The notes under the pieces were generated by a model that made no database searches, was not told where the DNA came from, and was given only the letters and a program-made list of their open reading frames with translations. A stretch of DNA of 64,000 bases from Fontisphaera persica. Lineage in GTDB: Bacteria; Verrucomicrobiota; Verrucomicrobiia; Limisphaerales; Fontisphaeraceae. The stretch is taken from assembly GCF_024832785.1 (NCBI RefSeq), contig NZ_CP116615.1, forward strand, positions 2,418,001 to 2,482,000. The letters are read 5' to 3'. The position numbers were made by a program, and so were the translations under genes. Shown here piece by piece: positions 46,901-59,637 of the stretch (its first letter is position 1; each line of letters begins with the position of its first letter).

Positions 46901-47341
46901 AGTCACCGAGGGCAGTTCCAAATCCGTGCGCCCCTCCTCCCCCCGATGTCCCACGGTGCTGCTGTTTCCATGGCCAAAACCGTCCGCTGGCCCGCTCTGC
47001 CGCAACACGGCGGCCCCGGTCACCACCTGATACAGGTTGGACCGCTGCAACAAAACCAGAAAACCATTTTGCCCAAAAACACGCTGGGAAAAATTGAAAA
47101 CGTTTTGAATGACCCCCGGATTTCCGTTGGCATCGCCTTCCACCGCCACCAGGTAACTGCCCTCCGGCAAAACCTCATTGGGCGCGCCCCGGAGCTCTAT
47201 ATACTGGTGAATGCGCGTATCCCCTGCCGGCGGGCGCAGCAAGATTTCGTTAATCAATGGCGCGGCCCCGGCAGGGTGGACCAGCCACCCCACGACCATC
47301 ACGAGCCACATCCAGGCCCTGCCGTTGCATCCCGCAAACAT
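43925..47341 (-). CDS. Secreted lamin-tail-like/DUF3616 protein (1138 aa)
   Basis: The signal peptide (WMWLVMVVGWLVHPAGA) is followed by a lamin-tail-like domain (LINEILLRPPAGDTRIHQYI, EGSYLVAVEGDANGNPG), a Calx-beta-like segment and a second lamin-tail-like domain (VWLNELKINPPGVDAPAEYI). The region of about 720-960 matches DUF3616: STAIALDEDWMLVGDDENQV, DIEASVRGGNRIYWMGAHSH and NLEGLAWAPGSTNVAYVGFR. That family is a secreted beta-propeller of unknown function. The C-terminus (AYRVQFKSNLNDAAWSDLT) resembles the endings of the other large proteins here. A GGGAGGG tract abuts the start codon. It is divergent from the SDR gene. Confidence 0.85.
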   Translation of the reverse strand: MFAGCNGRAWMWLVMVVGWLVHPAGAAPLINEILLRPPAGDTRIHQYIELRGAPNEVLPEGSYLVAVEGDANGNPGVIQNVFNFSQRVFGQNGFLVLLQRSNLYQVVTGAAVLRQSGPADGFGHGNSSTVGHRGEEGRTDLELPSVTFFLIQATNRAPAIGDDLDGNNDGLPDAAWFNGWRVWDSVGILDNTGAGDIAYGSINFRRNPAALAVTGLVMPVSFTPDYVARLGNTTGATALDWMAANNLQGGPPNLSLGDESQVTHPSMIGRPLNHIGGPNFGAPSLPAVLVQPEGPWELEEGNPSAFTFTVALSTTPSGPVVLQITAAPWVELSANGGQNYRPVVTLALSNTTPASLLARAPENDWVGGTHHLGNLVVAVAQTGDAVFYPTNKLLPAPLIRVRDNDRVWLNELKINPPGVDAPAEYIEIAGEPLCWLTNLWVVLIDGHPDDNPGLVGWAANLSGQRLGANGLLWLGATNHPYGVLPPATAQYLLPAFSTNGGILPNKSTTYLLLATPGTITPGEDWDRGNNGVLEGLPPLAQVLDSVAISGGNTNALVYSPAVLQLPAGTLDAATRWPGNTEPSSAGAWFYGQLYGAAPESLEYDITRVNASFPLGALLTPGAPNGGTLQFQGVRPICGAVGDPTNPPLLFRVIPTNAALLWVSASSDNPLVVSNCSLVLQLRGPGDYALRIEPHGVGYANLTLEAWDGALRARLAVPYAASARERETTRYHAGAADASTAIALDEDWMLVGDDENQVLRLYSRRFSGPPVWQTNMTPFLGLTDFEAGQPREVDIEASVRGGNRIYWMGAHSHANIAEVRTNRSRLFATDLVGSGTNITLVYAGRYDYLKLDLVQWDASNGHGKGHNYYGLAASTEPGVDPKSPGGFNLEGLAWAPGSTNVAYVGFRAPIVPPTNRCFALVVPVLNFTQLIGSNVPPGSAVFGPPIELDLFGRGIRSLERDDEGYLIIAGTPLNFRGPYPDDFKLYLWSGQPQDAPQELTADLAGMNPEGIVQLPPRPWTPQTQVQLISDNGVMDWYGDGQQAKFLPIREFRKARSDWVALGEITRPAPLLRRISLEGAHVRLQWRGQAGVAYRVQFKSNLNDAAWSDLTADLTAPAPWLEWTHTNGAGGQRFYRIVAP

Positions 47342-47460
47342 CCCTCCCTAATGTCGCTGATTTTCAGGCATTTGTCCATGCACAGGCTTGCGGGTGCTGC
47401 CGCTGCTCATGACCCGCTTTGTCCTTTGCAATCCCGCCGCCGCCTCCTTAACATGCGCCC

Positions 47461-48255
47461 ATGCAATCCGTGGCTCTCATCACCGGCGCCTCGCGGGGCA
47501 TTGGGCGGGGCATTGCCCTCGAACTGGCCAAACTGGGATGGAACGTGGTAATCAATTACGCCGGCAACCGCCCCGCCGCAGAAACCACGGCGTCCGACTG
47601 CCTGGCCGCTGCCCGTGCCGCCCAGCACGCCATTCGCGCCGAGCCATTTCAAGCTGACATTGCCGAAGCCCCCCAGCGGACGCGGCTGCTGGATTTTACC
47701 CGCGAGGTTTTCGGGCGGCTGGACTTGCTGGTCAACAATGCCGGAGTCGCCCCCCAGGTCCGTGCCGACCTGCTGGAGGCCAGCGAGGAAAGTTTTGACC
47801 GTCTCATGCGCATCAACGTCAAAGGCCCCTACTTCCTCACCCAGAAGGCCGCCCGCTGGATGATTGCGCAGGCCGCGCAAACTCCGCCCGGCCAGCCCCG
47901 GCCCAAAATCGTCACCATCACCTCCATCAGTGCCTACACCGCCAGCGTGAATCGCGGCGATTACTGCATGGCCAAGGCCGCCCTCGCCATGCTCACCCCG
48001 CTTTTTGCCGCGCGCCTGGCCGAATACGGCATCCAGGTGTTTGAAATCCGCCCCGGCATCATTGCCACCGACATGACCGGGCCGGTGAAGGACAAATACG
48101 ACCAGCTCATTGCCGGGGGCCTGACCCCCATCACCCGCTGGGGGCAGCCTGAAGACATCGGCAAAGCCGTGGCTGCCATCGCCCAAGGCCTTTTCCCCTT
48201 CAGCACCGGCGAAGTCATCAACGTGGACGGCGGTTTTCACTTGCGGCGGCTCTAG
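47461..48255 (+). CDS. Short-chain dehydrogenase/reductase (FabG-like, 264 aa)
   Basis: Classical SDR. The cofactor loop TGASRGIG is at 8-15 and NNAG at 92-95. The catalytic set is Ser155, Tyr168 and Lys172 ([18 protein letters not shown]), and the C-terminal INVDGGF is typical. Family members reduce 3-ketoacyl-ACP or oxidise and reduce sugars and sugar acids. As the first gene before a GH88-like hydrolase and an esterase, a role in sugar or uronate metabolism is more likely than fatty acid synthesis, but this is inference. Confidence 0.88.
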   Translation: MQSVALITGASRGIGRGIALELAKLGWNVVINYAGNRPAAETTASDCLAAARAAQHAIRAEPFQADIAEAPQRTRLLDFTREVFGRLDLLVNNAGVAPQVRADLLEASEESFDRLMRINVKGPYFLTQKAARWMIAQAAQTPPGQPRPKIVTITSISAYTASVNRGDYCMAKAALAMLTPLFAARLAEYGIQVFEIRPGIIATDMTGPVKDKYDQLIAGGLTPITRWGQPEDIGKAVAAIAQGLFPFSTGEVINVDGGFHLRRL

Positions 48256-48279
48256 GTTGCGCCACACTGCTTGCGCCCT

Positions 48280-52002
<3,723 letters not shown>

Positions 52003-52072
52003 AGCGCTCCTTCCCGCCCACCGCCCTTTTTCCTTCCTCGCCATCAGCGCCATTCCCTTGATGACCATGCCC

Positions 52073-52399
52073 ATGCTCAAAGCGTTGATTTTGTTTACGG
52101 TCACCGCCGCCGCGGAAATCTTTGGTTGCTACGCAGTGTACCTATGGCTGCGCCTGCAACGACCCGCCTGGTGGCTCCTACCCGGCGCTGCCGCGCTGGC
52201 CCTCTTTGCCTGGCTGTTGACCCTCCACCCGCAAAGCGGAGCAGGCCGCATTTATGCCGCCTACGGCGGCGTTTATATTGCCGCCTCCCTGGCATGGTTA
52301 TGGGCCATCGAGGGCCTCCGCCCCGACCGCTGGGACATCCTGGGCGCCTTGATTTGCCTGGCCGGCGCCGCCATCATCCTGTTTGGCCCACGCGGCTGA
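52073..52399 (+). CDS. YnfA/UPF0060-family small membrane protein (108 aa)
   Basis: Four hydrophobic segments and signature motifs of the YnfA family: [37 protein letters not shown] and [14 protein letters not shown]. The length equals that of the E. coli protein. YnfA is related to small multidrug-resistance transporters. ATG 52073 (MLKALILF) best fits the family start; in-frame ATGs exist at 52061 and 52067. It is 70 bp after the phosphatase gene and convergent with the dynamin-like gene. Confidence 0.9.
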   Translation: MLKALILFTVTAAAEIFGCYAVYLWLRLQRPAWWLLPGAAALALFAWLLTLHPQSGAGRIYAAYGGVYIAASLAWLWAIEGLRPDRWDILGALICLAGAAIILFGPRG

Positions 52400-52405
52400 A
52401 TCCGC

Positions 52406-54091
52406 TCAGCCGCGCCCGCCTTGCTCCAATTGAGCAATCTGCTCCCGCAAGCGTGGCAAGGCGGGAGCCGTCTGGGCGGCCATTTGCGTTAAGGACTCCA
52501 ACTCATGCCACGCCGCGGCCTCGGCCTGCTGGCAACTGGCTTCAATGGCCTTCCCCACCCGCTCGCTCCAGTCTGCGGCCAGCCGCGACATATTTTTTTC
52601 CACCTCATAACGGGCCTTGCGCAACAAAACGCGCTCCAACGGCCGGCGCGCCACAAACCCGGGCAGCAGGTGACACACCGCGCTGAACGCCGGATCAAAC
52701 GGGTAATTCACATCCACCGGCGGCGCTTCCGGTTCTTCCACCTCCGGCTGAAAGTCCCACGCCGGCAGGCTCAACCCCAGCGCGCTTTTCACATGGTCGG
52801 CCAGCCGATCATGAAACGCCCGCACCGTCCGTGCCAGATGCGTTTGCACCTCCTGCAGCGGCGCGCAAAACAGCCCGCGTTGCTGCTGCGACACAGCGGA
52901 CAATTCACGCGCCAAAAATTCCTGCACCCCCTGCCGCCAGCAGGTCAACATCGCCGGCAACCGCTCCCGTTGCCCGTCAAAACGCTCCGCCAGCTCCCGC
53001 GTCAATTGCTCCTGCAACCGCCGTTGCGTGGGACGCAACCGGGCCAGCGACTCCTCCAGGGCCCGGGCCGCCCATTGTCGAGCCAGGACCATGAGTTCCT
53101 CCCGGAACAACCCAAACCCCTCGCGTTCCTCGCTCAGGCGTTCCCGCAAAAGCTGCCGTGCCGTCTCAGCCTGGCTGGCCGAGGCCAGCGCCACCCGCAA
53201 ATAACTCAACGTTTGCTGGCGCAGTGACTCCAGCTTGTGCCGTGCAATCTCCCCGCGCGCCCCTTCACCGTTTTCCGCCAGCGGTTGCAAAAAATCCCGC
53301 ACCAACTGGGCCCGCCATTCGGCTCCGCCCGGCCTGACCGAATAGAAAAAGACTGGCAGCCCCGTCATGGCCTGCTCGCGCAACCGCTGCTGAACATAGT
53401 GCAAAACCTCCGCCTGCTGCTGTTCCGTCAACAAATCCGCCTTGGTGAGCACCAGGGCCATCTGAGGCGTGTGCTTGCGCAATTCCACCAGCAGCGCCAC
53501 ATCGCGCTCCGCCAGCGGCGCATCAGCGCTGATGACCACCAGACTGGCGCCCACCCGCGGCAGCCAGTCCCACGTCACCGCCGTGTTGTGGGCCAGCGCA
53601 CTGTCCAGCCCCGGCGTATCCACCAGCCGCAAGGGCGCATACGGCCGCATCTCCGGCAGCACTACCTCCACGGCCGCCACCTGCTTCTGATTGCCCGGAT
53701 TGTGCTGCTCCTCCACATAATCCCGGATTTCCGCCAGCGCAAGGCTCCGTCTCCCCCCATCCAGGAAATGCACCGTGGCCTGCTCACGTTCCCCGTAAAC
53801 CAGCCGGGTGATGACGGTCGTGAGCGGCACCACGCCCACGGGCAGAACCGACCGCCCCACCAGGTGATTCAACAGGGAACTTTTGCCCGCCTTGAACCGC
53901 CCCAGCACCGCCACCTCCACCCCTGCCTGGGCCGCCAACATGGCACGGCAGGCCGCCAGCGCGGGACGCAACGCGCCGAGCTGCCAGGCGTCGGCCAGGT
54001 ATTCCAGGGCCGCCAGCAACTCTTCCTCCGTGCCGGCCCGCGGAACGCCGCGGCCGCTCCGGGCGGCGGAGGTGGCCAGGGATGCACTCAT
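52406..54091 (-). CDS. Bacterial dynamin-like GTPase (561 aa)
   Basis: A dynamin-family GTPase domain with Walker A GRFKAGKSSLLN (64-75), a PLTTVIT switch, DTPGL (158-162) and TKAD (216-219). A long helical, Glu/Arg/Gln-rich region follows (RLREQAMTG, QAETARQLLRERLSEEREG) and may form a stalk. Dynamins remodel membranes. ATG 54091 overlaps the USP stop by 4 bp (ATGA), so it is translationally coupled to it. The frame extends eight codons upstream, but that would overlap the USP gene further. Third gene of the antiporter-USP-dynamin operon. Confidence 0.88.
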   Translation of the reverse strand: MSASLATSAARSGRGVPRAGTEEELLAALEYLADAWQLGALRPALAACRAMLAAQAGVEVAVLGRFKAGKSSLLNHLVGRSVLPVGVVPLTTVITRLVYGEREQATVHFLDGGRRSLALAEIRDYVEEQHNPGNQKQVAAVEVVLPEMRPYAPLRLVDTPGLDSALAHNTAVTWDWLPRVGASLVVISADAPLAERDVALLVELRKHTPQMALVLTKADLLTEQQQAEVLHYVQQRLREQAMTGLPVFFYSVRPGGAEWRAQLVRDFLQPLAENGEGARGEIARHKLESLRQQTLSYLRVALASASQAETARQLLRERLSEEREGFGLFREELMVLARQWAARALEESLARLRPTQRRLQEQLTRELAERFDGQRERLPAMLTCWRQGVQEFLARELSAVSQQQRGLFCAPLQEVQTHLARTVRAFHDRLADHVKSALGLSLPAWDFQPEVEEPEAPPVDVNYPFDPAFSAVCHLLPGFVARRPLERVLLRKARYEVEKNMSRLAADWSERVGKAIEASCQQAEAAAWHELESLTQMAAQTAPALPRLREQIAQLEQGGRG

Positions 54092-54513
54092 GATTTGACA
54101 ATCAGCACACTGCAATGGGCGTGGTCACTAATCCGGTCCGCCGTATCCCCCAGCAGCCGCCCCCATAATTCGGAATGATCACTATGCCCCACCACAATCA
54201 GGTCATAGCCCCCTTCCGCCGCAAACTTGACAATCGTTTTCGCCGGATGCCCCCGGCGCGTCACCATTTCAATGGACACCCCCTGCTCCGCCGCCACCGC
54301 CGCCACCTCCTTGCGCAGACCCTCAAAATAATCATCCGCCGCTTCCGCCTCGCTCTCCGGCTCGCCCGGCAAGTCCGTGTAGCGCGGCAGCGGCTCTTGC
54401 ACCCACAGGGCGGTGAGCTGCGCCTGGTATTCCCGCGCCATCACCGCCGCCCGCCGCAGGGCCATCTGGCCGCCTTTGGAACCGTCGTAACCCACCAGGA
54501 TTTTTTTGAACAT
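54088..54513 (-). CDS. Universal stress protein (141 aa)
   Basis: A UspA-fold protein starting MFKKILVGYDGSKGGQMALR and ending HCSVLIVKS. The nucleotide-binding loop region is IVVGHSDHSELWGRLLGDTA. USPs bind ATP or act in stress tolerance, often beside ion transporters. It lies 6 bp after the antiporter stop and overlaps the dynamin start, so it is a central member of this operon and may regulate the antiporter. Confidence 0.92.
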   Translation of the reverse strand: MFKKILVGYDGSKGGQMALRRAAVMAREYQAQLTALWVQEPLPRYTDLPGEPESEAEAADDYFEGLRKEVAAVAAEQGVSIEMVTRRGHPAKTIVKFAAEGGYDLIVVGHSDHSELWGRLLGDTADRISDHAHCSVLIVKS

Positions 54514-54519
54514 AATCCC

Positions 54520-55737
54520 TCACTTTCCACCGGCGGCGCCGCCGGCCCTCCCGCCCGCATGCACCCGCCGCTGATACAATCGCCCCCACGCCACCATCGT
54601 GCGCAGCGAGGGTTGAAACCATTTTTGCGCCATCAGCGTGGGCACAAACGCGCTCAGGATGACCACCGTCACCAGCACGGAATACTGCTCTTGATTGATG
54701 ATGTTGTTCTGCAAACCAAACAACGCCGAAATCGTGCCAAACGTCAGCCCCGTGGACATCAGCAACGCCGTGTAGCTGGCCTCCCGCGACCGCATGAAAA
54801 AGTACCGCGACAACGGCCACACCCCGACGGTCTTGGTGGCCATCTTCAACAGCAACAACACGGCAATTATCCCCGCCCCCGCTTTCAAGGCCGGCAGCGA
54901 AACAAACAAACCCGCCTTGATGAAGTAAAATGGCGTGAAGATGGCAAACGCAATGCTCCGCATCCGGTGTACCAGCGTTTTATCCCGCAAAAACACGCCC
55001 GCCACCACCAGCCCCAGCAAATAAGCCGGCAGCACCGCCTCGCTTTTGGCCGATGAAGCCAGCCCCCCCAGGAAAAACAAAACTAAAAACAAAAACTTCA
55101 CCTCCGGCTCGCTCACCCGCGTGGCCCCCAGCCGCGCAATGAGATATTGCGTCCACCTCGGCATGAACCACAACATCACCGCCGTCACCGCCACAAAAAC
55201 CACCAGCCAGACATTGAAGTCGGCAAACAGCACCCCCAGCGCCAGCACCGTCCCAAAGTCTGTAATGAAACAGGCGGCCAGCAGCATCTTGCCCATGGCT
55301 GAGCCGCTTAATCCCCCTTCAATCATCACCGCATAAACCACCGCCACCGAGGTGGTGGACAACGCAATGCCGGCAATTTGCGCCTGCCGCAGCGGCCAAT
55401 CCAAAACATATTGGCAGAACAGCCACACCCCCAAAAACGGCAATAGAAAGGACAACACCCCGATGCTCAGGCTGGCCCGCAAATTGGCCCGCAAGGAACC
55501 CGGGTCAATCTCCGCCCCCGCCAGAAACGTCAACACCCCGCTCCCCAGCATGGCCAGAAAATTTGTCCACTCCGTCGTGTGCAGCAGCGGCGCATGGCCC
55601 GGTGGATGCAAATTCCCCACCACCACACCCAGCAATATCTCAATCAAGGCCACTGATATCCCCAGCCGGATGGAAATGAGGCTGGCCAGCAACGCCAGTC
55701 CCATCCAGAAAGTCGCGATGAACCAAATGTTATCCAT
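54520..55737 (-). CDS. CPA2-family cation:proton antiporter (405 aa)
   Basis: About 11-12 hydrophobic segments. The start (MDNIWFIATFWMGLALLASL) and the segments GVLTFLAGAEIDPGSLRAN and IAGIALSTTSVAVVYAVMIE are typical of Na+/H+ or K+ efflux antiporters of the KefB/NapA type. No C-terminal NAD-binding (TrkA-N) domain is present. It is the first gene of the operon with USP and dynamin-like genes. The ion is not determined. Confidence 0.9.
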   Translation of the reverse strand: MDNIWFIATFWMGLALLASLISIRLGISVALIEILLGVVVGNLHPPGHAPLLHTTEWTNFLAMLGSGVLTFLAGAEIDPGSLRANLRASLSIGVLSFLLPFLGVWLFCQYVLDWPLRQAQIAGIALSTTSVAVVYAVMIEGGLSGSAMGKMLLAACFITDFGTVLALGVLFADFNVWLVVFVAVTAVMLWFMPRWTQYLIARLGATRVSEPEVKFLFLVLFFLGGLASSAKSEAVLPAYLLGLVVAGVFLRDKTLVHRMRSIAFAIFTPFYFIKAGLFVSLPALKAGAGIIAVLLLLKMATKTVGVWPLSRYFFMRSREASYTALLMSTGLTFGTISALFGLQNNIINQEQYSVLVTVVILSAFVPTLMAQKWFQPSLRTMVAWGRLYQRRVHAGGRAGGAAGGK

Positions 55738-56130
55738 GAGTGCAAATAAATGGACGGCCAGGCTGGCAGGCCATGCGCCTGCGCGCCTCGCACGCTCCGT
55801 TGGAAGCCAGTGGCCGGTGAAAATCTGGTGGGAAGCAATCGGCGCCCTGCCACGTTGGCAGGTGCACTTCCGCTGAACTGCCCCTTCGCCTCATAACTTG
55901 CCCACCGTCACCTCAAACAAAACGGTAGGAGTTATCAGCGCTGAAAACCTGTCAGCACAGTTCTCTGGGCAGCCCAGACGGCAAACCCCATTGCCACGGT
56001 TACCATAACCCAAATCCGCCTTTATGCAATCCCCCACTCAGCCAGTCCCGCCTTAAGTGCCAATGGCAGAAGCGGCTCCGCCCCCGCCCCGCTTCTGCCT
56101 GTGCCGCGCCTCAACGCGGCATTGCCCCGC
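55738..56130. other. Intergenic region upstream of the antiporter operon
   Basis: A stretch of 393 bp with no convincing gene. It should contain the promoter of the antiporter-USP-dynamin operon; no clear -10/-35 pair was chosen. The right side abuts the stop of the convergently oriented uncharacterised secreted protein gene region. Confidence 0.4.
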
Positions 56131-57714
56131 TCATTTCCACAACTGCAGCCAGCCCCGCTCGCCCACCGGATGCCGCACGCCATTCAGCTCCACCCCCGCG
56201 AAATCTTCATTGAAATTGCAAATCACCCAACTGCCGTCCCGGTACAAGTGCAGCGATATTTTGTTGGGCGCGCTGAAACGGGTCTTGAACGGACGCAGCA
56301 GTGGCACCCGCAATTTGTCCAGCTCCTCGCGGCTCAATTCCAGCAGCCGCTTGGGATCGCCTTTCACCTCCAACACCTGCACCTCCCCCCGGCTCCAGTC
56401 CACCTGGCCCTCCAGCCGGGCCTTGAGTCCGTCCGTAATCAACACCGGCTTGCCCGCCGCCAAAAACGCCCGCAACTTCGGCACCAGTTGTTCATCCTTC
56501 AAGCAATGCACCGGAAAAAACGCCGCCGCCGCGTTGGTGGGAAACTCATGGCAGGGCAGCAGCGGCAGCCCCAGCATCCCCACAAAATCATACACATAAC
56601 GCTCCTTGCCCGGATCGCTCCCCGGCGGTTTGTAGGCCGCGATGCCAATCGGTTGGCGTTTGGCCACTTCCGCGGCCGTCGCCAACAGGCGCGGTATTTG
56701 CGCGCGCAACGCCTCAATATTCTTGGGGCCGGTGCTGCCCTGCAAACCGCCATAGCAAAACAACAGGCTCTCCCGCGCCCCGCCCAGCACCGTCAGCCGG
56801 GCCTGCTCCAGGTAGGTTTTCTCGGTGGTCCCCAGCCAGTCGTACCAACCCCCGCCGCACTTGGCGCCGCCCAGCCCCCCCAGCCAGCGCATGATGAAAT
56901 AGGCCTCGTATTGCACCGTGCCGCCCCACCGTTTATCCTGATAATCCCGCGTCTCCGTCCCCACCCAGATGCGGTCAAAAGCCGCTGTCTGCCGCACCAC
57001 ATCGTAACCCCGGACATGGAAGAAATCATACCATTGCGGATACTTCAGGATAAACGTGGCGCGGGGATTGACCTGACGGCCGGCCTCCAGCACGTACAGG
57101 CGCGAAAGTTGCAACATCAGCTCGCTGCGATAATCAGCCCAGCTTTCCCCGGCCACCGGAAATTTCTGGTCGCCAATCGTCACCACTCGCGCCCGCCGCG
57201 CCGCATCGCACTCCGCACAGGTGCACTCGGTGAACCAGAAATCATCAATCATTGTCTCGTCAAACAGCGCGGCGGCGTACGCATAAATCTCCCGCGCCCG
57301 CTGCTGTGTGGCCGCATCCGTATAGCAGGATATGTTGTTGCCCCATCCCGGAATCAGCTTGCCAATCTTGGTGGGCGTCACACAGCCCGACACCAGAAAA
57401 CCCGCCTGCCGGAAGGTGTCACGGGCCTTGATTAACGCCTCTTTCTCGGCCGTGTACCCATCCCGATAGGATTCGATATATACCTTGGTGACCGCCGTTT
57501 GCTTGCACCACTCAATGGCCTGCTGCAGCCCCTCCTCCGTGCTTAAATAACGGCGCACGTCCTGCGCCGTGAACAAGGTGGAAAAACGGTGAACCCCCGC
57601 ATATTTTTGCGCCAGCCCCCATAAATCATTGCTCTGCGCAGCCGCAGAAAACACAACGCCCAACAGCCCGGCCATCCACGCCAGCCGCACGGCCCATGCA
57701 TGAGGTGATTTCAT
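56131..57714 (-). CDS. Uncharacterised secreted protein (527 aa)
   Basis: ATG 57714 is chosen because it gives a signal peptide (WAVRLAWMAGLLGVVFSAAA) and has a purine-rich GGCGG just upstream; the frame stays open for 67 codons before it. Segments such as AIEWCKQTAVTKVYIESYRD, GWGNNISCYTDAATQQRARE and TMIDDFWFTECTCAECDAAR suggest a TIM-barrel glycosidase-like fold (strand-helix units, an acidic DD..FT.C motif and a CxxC pair). I do not recognise the family and assign no activity. Confidence 0.7.
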   Translation of the reverse strand: MKSPHAWAVRLAWMAGLLGVVFSAAAQSNDLWGLAQKYAGVHRFSTLFTAQDVRRYLSTEEGLQQAIEWCKQTAVTKVYIESYRDGYTAEKEALIKARDTFRQAGFLVSGCVTPTKIGKLIPGWGNNISCYTDAATQQRAREIYAYAAALFDETMIDDFWFTECTCAECDAARRARVVTIGDQKFPVAGESWADYRSELMLQLSRLYVLEAGRQVNPRATFILKYPQWYDFFHVRGYDVVRQTAAFDRIWVGTETRDYQDKRWGGTVQYEAYFIMRWLGGLGGAKCGGGWYDWLGTTEKTYLEQARLTVLGGARESLLFCYGGLQGSTGPKNIEALRAQIPRLLATAAEVAKRQPIGIAAYKPPGSDPGKERYVYDFVGMLGLPLLPCHEFPTNAAAAFFPVHCLKDEQLVPKLRAFLAAGKPVLITDGLKARLEGQVDWSRGEVQVLEVKGDPKRLLELSREELDKLRVPLLRPFKTRFSAPNKISLHLYRDGSWVICNFNEDFAGVELNGVRHPVGERGWLQLWK

Positions 57715-57863
57715 GCCGCCTTTATACGCCTCACGCCCTCGGACGCAAGGCCGGAGGCGGCGCTCCCAGCCCCCGGTTACCGTGCCCGCTCCCGGCGCGT
57801 TGCCCGCCCGCGGCACCCGCGCGGCCTGGCCTTCATCCCCCGCGTCCTCATCGCCTGCCGCGG

Positions 57864-58130
57864 TTATTTCTTGCGTTCCAGCTTGTGCCGGTACACGCGC
57901 TTGAAACTGGTGCAATCACTCAGGCTCTTTTTGCCCTCGTCATTAATCCACACCTCATCGTACACCGCCTCTTTGGGCTCCGTTTTCAAGGTTTTCTCGG
58001 CAAGAATGTCGCCCTTGGAATTGCATTCCACCTCCACATACACCCCGGGTTTAAGCGGCGTAAAACGGTTGGTCAAAATGACCAGCACCCGGCGCACAGC
58101 CGGAGTTTCAGTCTTCTTTTTCATGTCCAT
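57864..58130 (-). CDS. Small conserved hypothetical protein (88 aa)
   Basis: A Lys-rich small protein beginning MDMKKKTETPAVRRVLVIL and continuing NRFTPLKPGVYVEVECNSKG and VYDEVWINDEGKKSLSDC. It looks like a compact beta-rich cytosolic protein without signal or membrane segments. The start could be 58130 or 58124. It is divergent from the cNMP-fold gene. Lower GC and lysine-rich codons stand out from the surroundings, supporting real coding. No function is suggested. Confidence 0.6.
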   Translation of the reverse strand: MDMKKKTETPAVRRVLVILTNRFTPLKPGVYVEVECNSKGDILAEKTLKTEPKEAVYDEVWINDEGKKSLSDCTSFKRVYRHKLERKK

Positions 58131-58266
58131 CAATGCCCATTTACCCAAAAGCCGCCTTATGCCTACCCCACGCCGCGCACAGGTCAAGTCTGGAAAAAAG
58201 GATTGCGCCCCAAATCCCTCCGCCGATAAGCTGCCTCCGCGGTCACATCCGCATGAACACCAGGCC

Positions 58267-59619
58267 ATGGCCGCCACCAACACAGGCAACTCCAGCCCCC
58301 CTCCCGCCACACCCGCACCCCTGCCCCCCGCCTTGCTGGAACAATACTTGGACGCCCTCCTGGCCGGCCATCCCCCGCCACCCACCCATAAAACCAGCGT
58401 GGACTTTGGCCTGCTTCATGCCATTGCCTCGCCGGACACCTTCCTGCATGACAAGGCCCGCCGCGTCCTCGAAGTCATGAACGTCATGGACCGCTGGCGC
58501 CTCGCCCGGCTCGTGGATGACGTGGCCGCCCCCGCCCGCGCCATGGTCAAGGAACGTTTCGCCCCCTTCCAGGTGGGCATGTTGCCGGAAGACTTTGCCG
58601 GCACGCCCGCCCGCGATTACGCCTCCGGCGCCCGCTTGTTTGCCGCCGGCGACGAGGCCCAGGAAGCTTTCCTGGTGGAAAGCGGTCGCATTCTCATCTC
58701 CAAAAACGGCCGCCCCGTGGCGCAATTGGGCCGCAACGAATTCTTTGGCAACCTGCCCTTCCTCCTGCCCGTCCAACGCACCGCCGATGCCTTCGCGCTG
58801 GAACCCACCCGCGTCCGCGTCCTGGCCAAGGAGGCCTACCTGGCCAAGTTCAAAAGCTATTCCCCCCGCCGCCAGGCCGATGAATTCCAATTGGCCCATG
58901 TCATGCTCCGCCAGCTCATCCTCGGACTGGCCCGCTACGACTCCACCGTCAAGGTGCTGGTGGATTACCTGTTTCCCGACATGACCCGCAGCGAGCAGGC
59001 CGAAGCCCTGCAACGGTGGATTGAACATTTCACCCAGGGCGCCGGTCTGACCGAAGCCCGCCTCTACGGGCTGTTCAACTTGCTGGAGCTGCTCGACCGT
59101 GAACTGCTGCTCCTGGCCCACCTGGACCACGCCGGCGCCGAGGCCATTGCCAAAGTCCGCCAGCAACAGGGCATCCTGCGTGGTGTGGCCGCCTGCGGCC
59201 TTCGCCAGGCCCCCACCGGTTTGGAAGTTTTCACCCGCCCCCCACAATTCTGCCGCCTGGCCGAACAAAACGCCGCCTGGCTGACCAGCGCGCCTGCCTC
59301 GCTGGATGTCGTTTGCCTGCCCGAATTCCTGTGGCCCAGGGAAGGCAGCCGCCGCGCCTTGCTGACGGAAGCCGATGCCCGGACCCTGGCACAGCGCTTG
59401 CAGCCGCAAAGCTGGCTCTATGTCGCCGCCCCACCCGGCAGCCCCCTTCTGCCCGTCCTGCGGCAGGCCGGCCTGTTTGCCGGCATGATTGTACCCGGAC
59501 TCTACGCTCTGTCGCCTGCCGGCCCGCCCAAAGATTTGCCGCCCCCCGAGGCTTCACCCGTCGAAAAGAAGTCAGGCGCGAGCTGGCGCGAAAAGCTTCA
59601 AAGCTGGTGGCGCAAATAA
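58267..59619 (+). CDS. Cyclic-nucleotide-binding-fold (Crp-like sensor) protein (450 aa)
   Basis: After a Pro-rich N-terminus, residues of about 117-200 form a cNMP-binding beta-barrel (ARLFAAGDEAQEAFLVESGR, LGRNEFFGNLPFL, RTADAFALEPTRV). The position that is Glu in true cAMP binders (FGE) is Asn here (FGN), while the Arg of RTA is kept, so nucleotide binding is doubtful. The rest is helical, with no DNA-binding domain recognised, ending in a Lys/Trp-rich tail (SWREKLQSWWRK). ATG 58267 is preferred; upstream frame extension overlaps the divergent gene. Confidence 0.7.
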   Translation: MAATNTGNSSPPPATPAPLPPALLEQYLDALLAGHPPPPTHKTSVDFGLLHAIASPDTFLHDKARRVLEVMNVMDRWRLARLVDDVAAPARAMVKERFAPFQVGMLPEDFAGTPARDYASGARLFAAGDEAQEAFLVESGRILISKNGRPVAQLGRNEFFGNLPFLLPVQRTADAFALEPTRVRVLAKEAYLAKFKSYSPRRQADEFQLAHVMLRQLILGLARYDSTVKVLVDYLFPDMTRSEQAEALQRWIEHFTQGAGLTEARLYGLFNLLELLDRELLLLAHLDHAGAEAIAKVRQQQGILRGVAACGLRQAPTGLEVFTRPPQFCRLAEQNAAWLTSAPASLDVVCLPEFLWPREGSRRALLTEADARTLAQRLQPQSWLYVAAPPGSPLLPVLRQAGLFAGMIVPGLYALSPAGPPKDLPPPEASPVEKKSGASWREKLQSWWRK

Positions 59620-59637
59620 ACGGAAAGCCCGGCCGCC

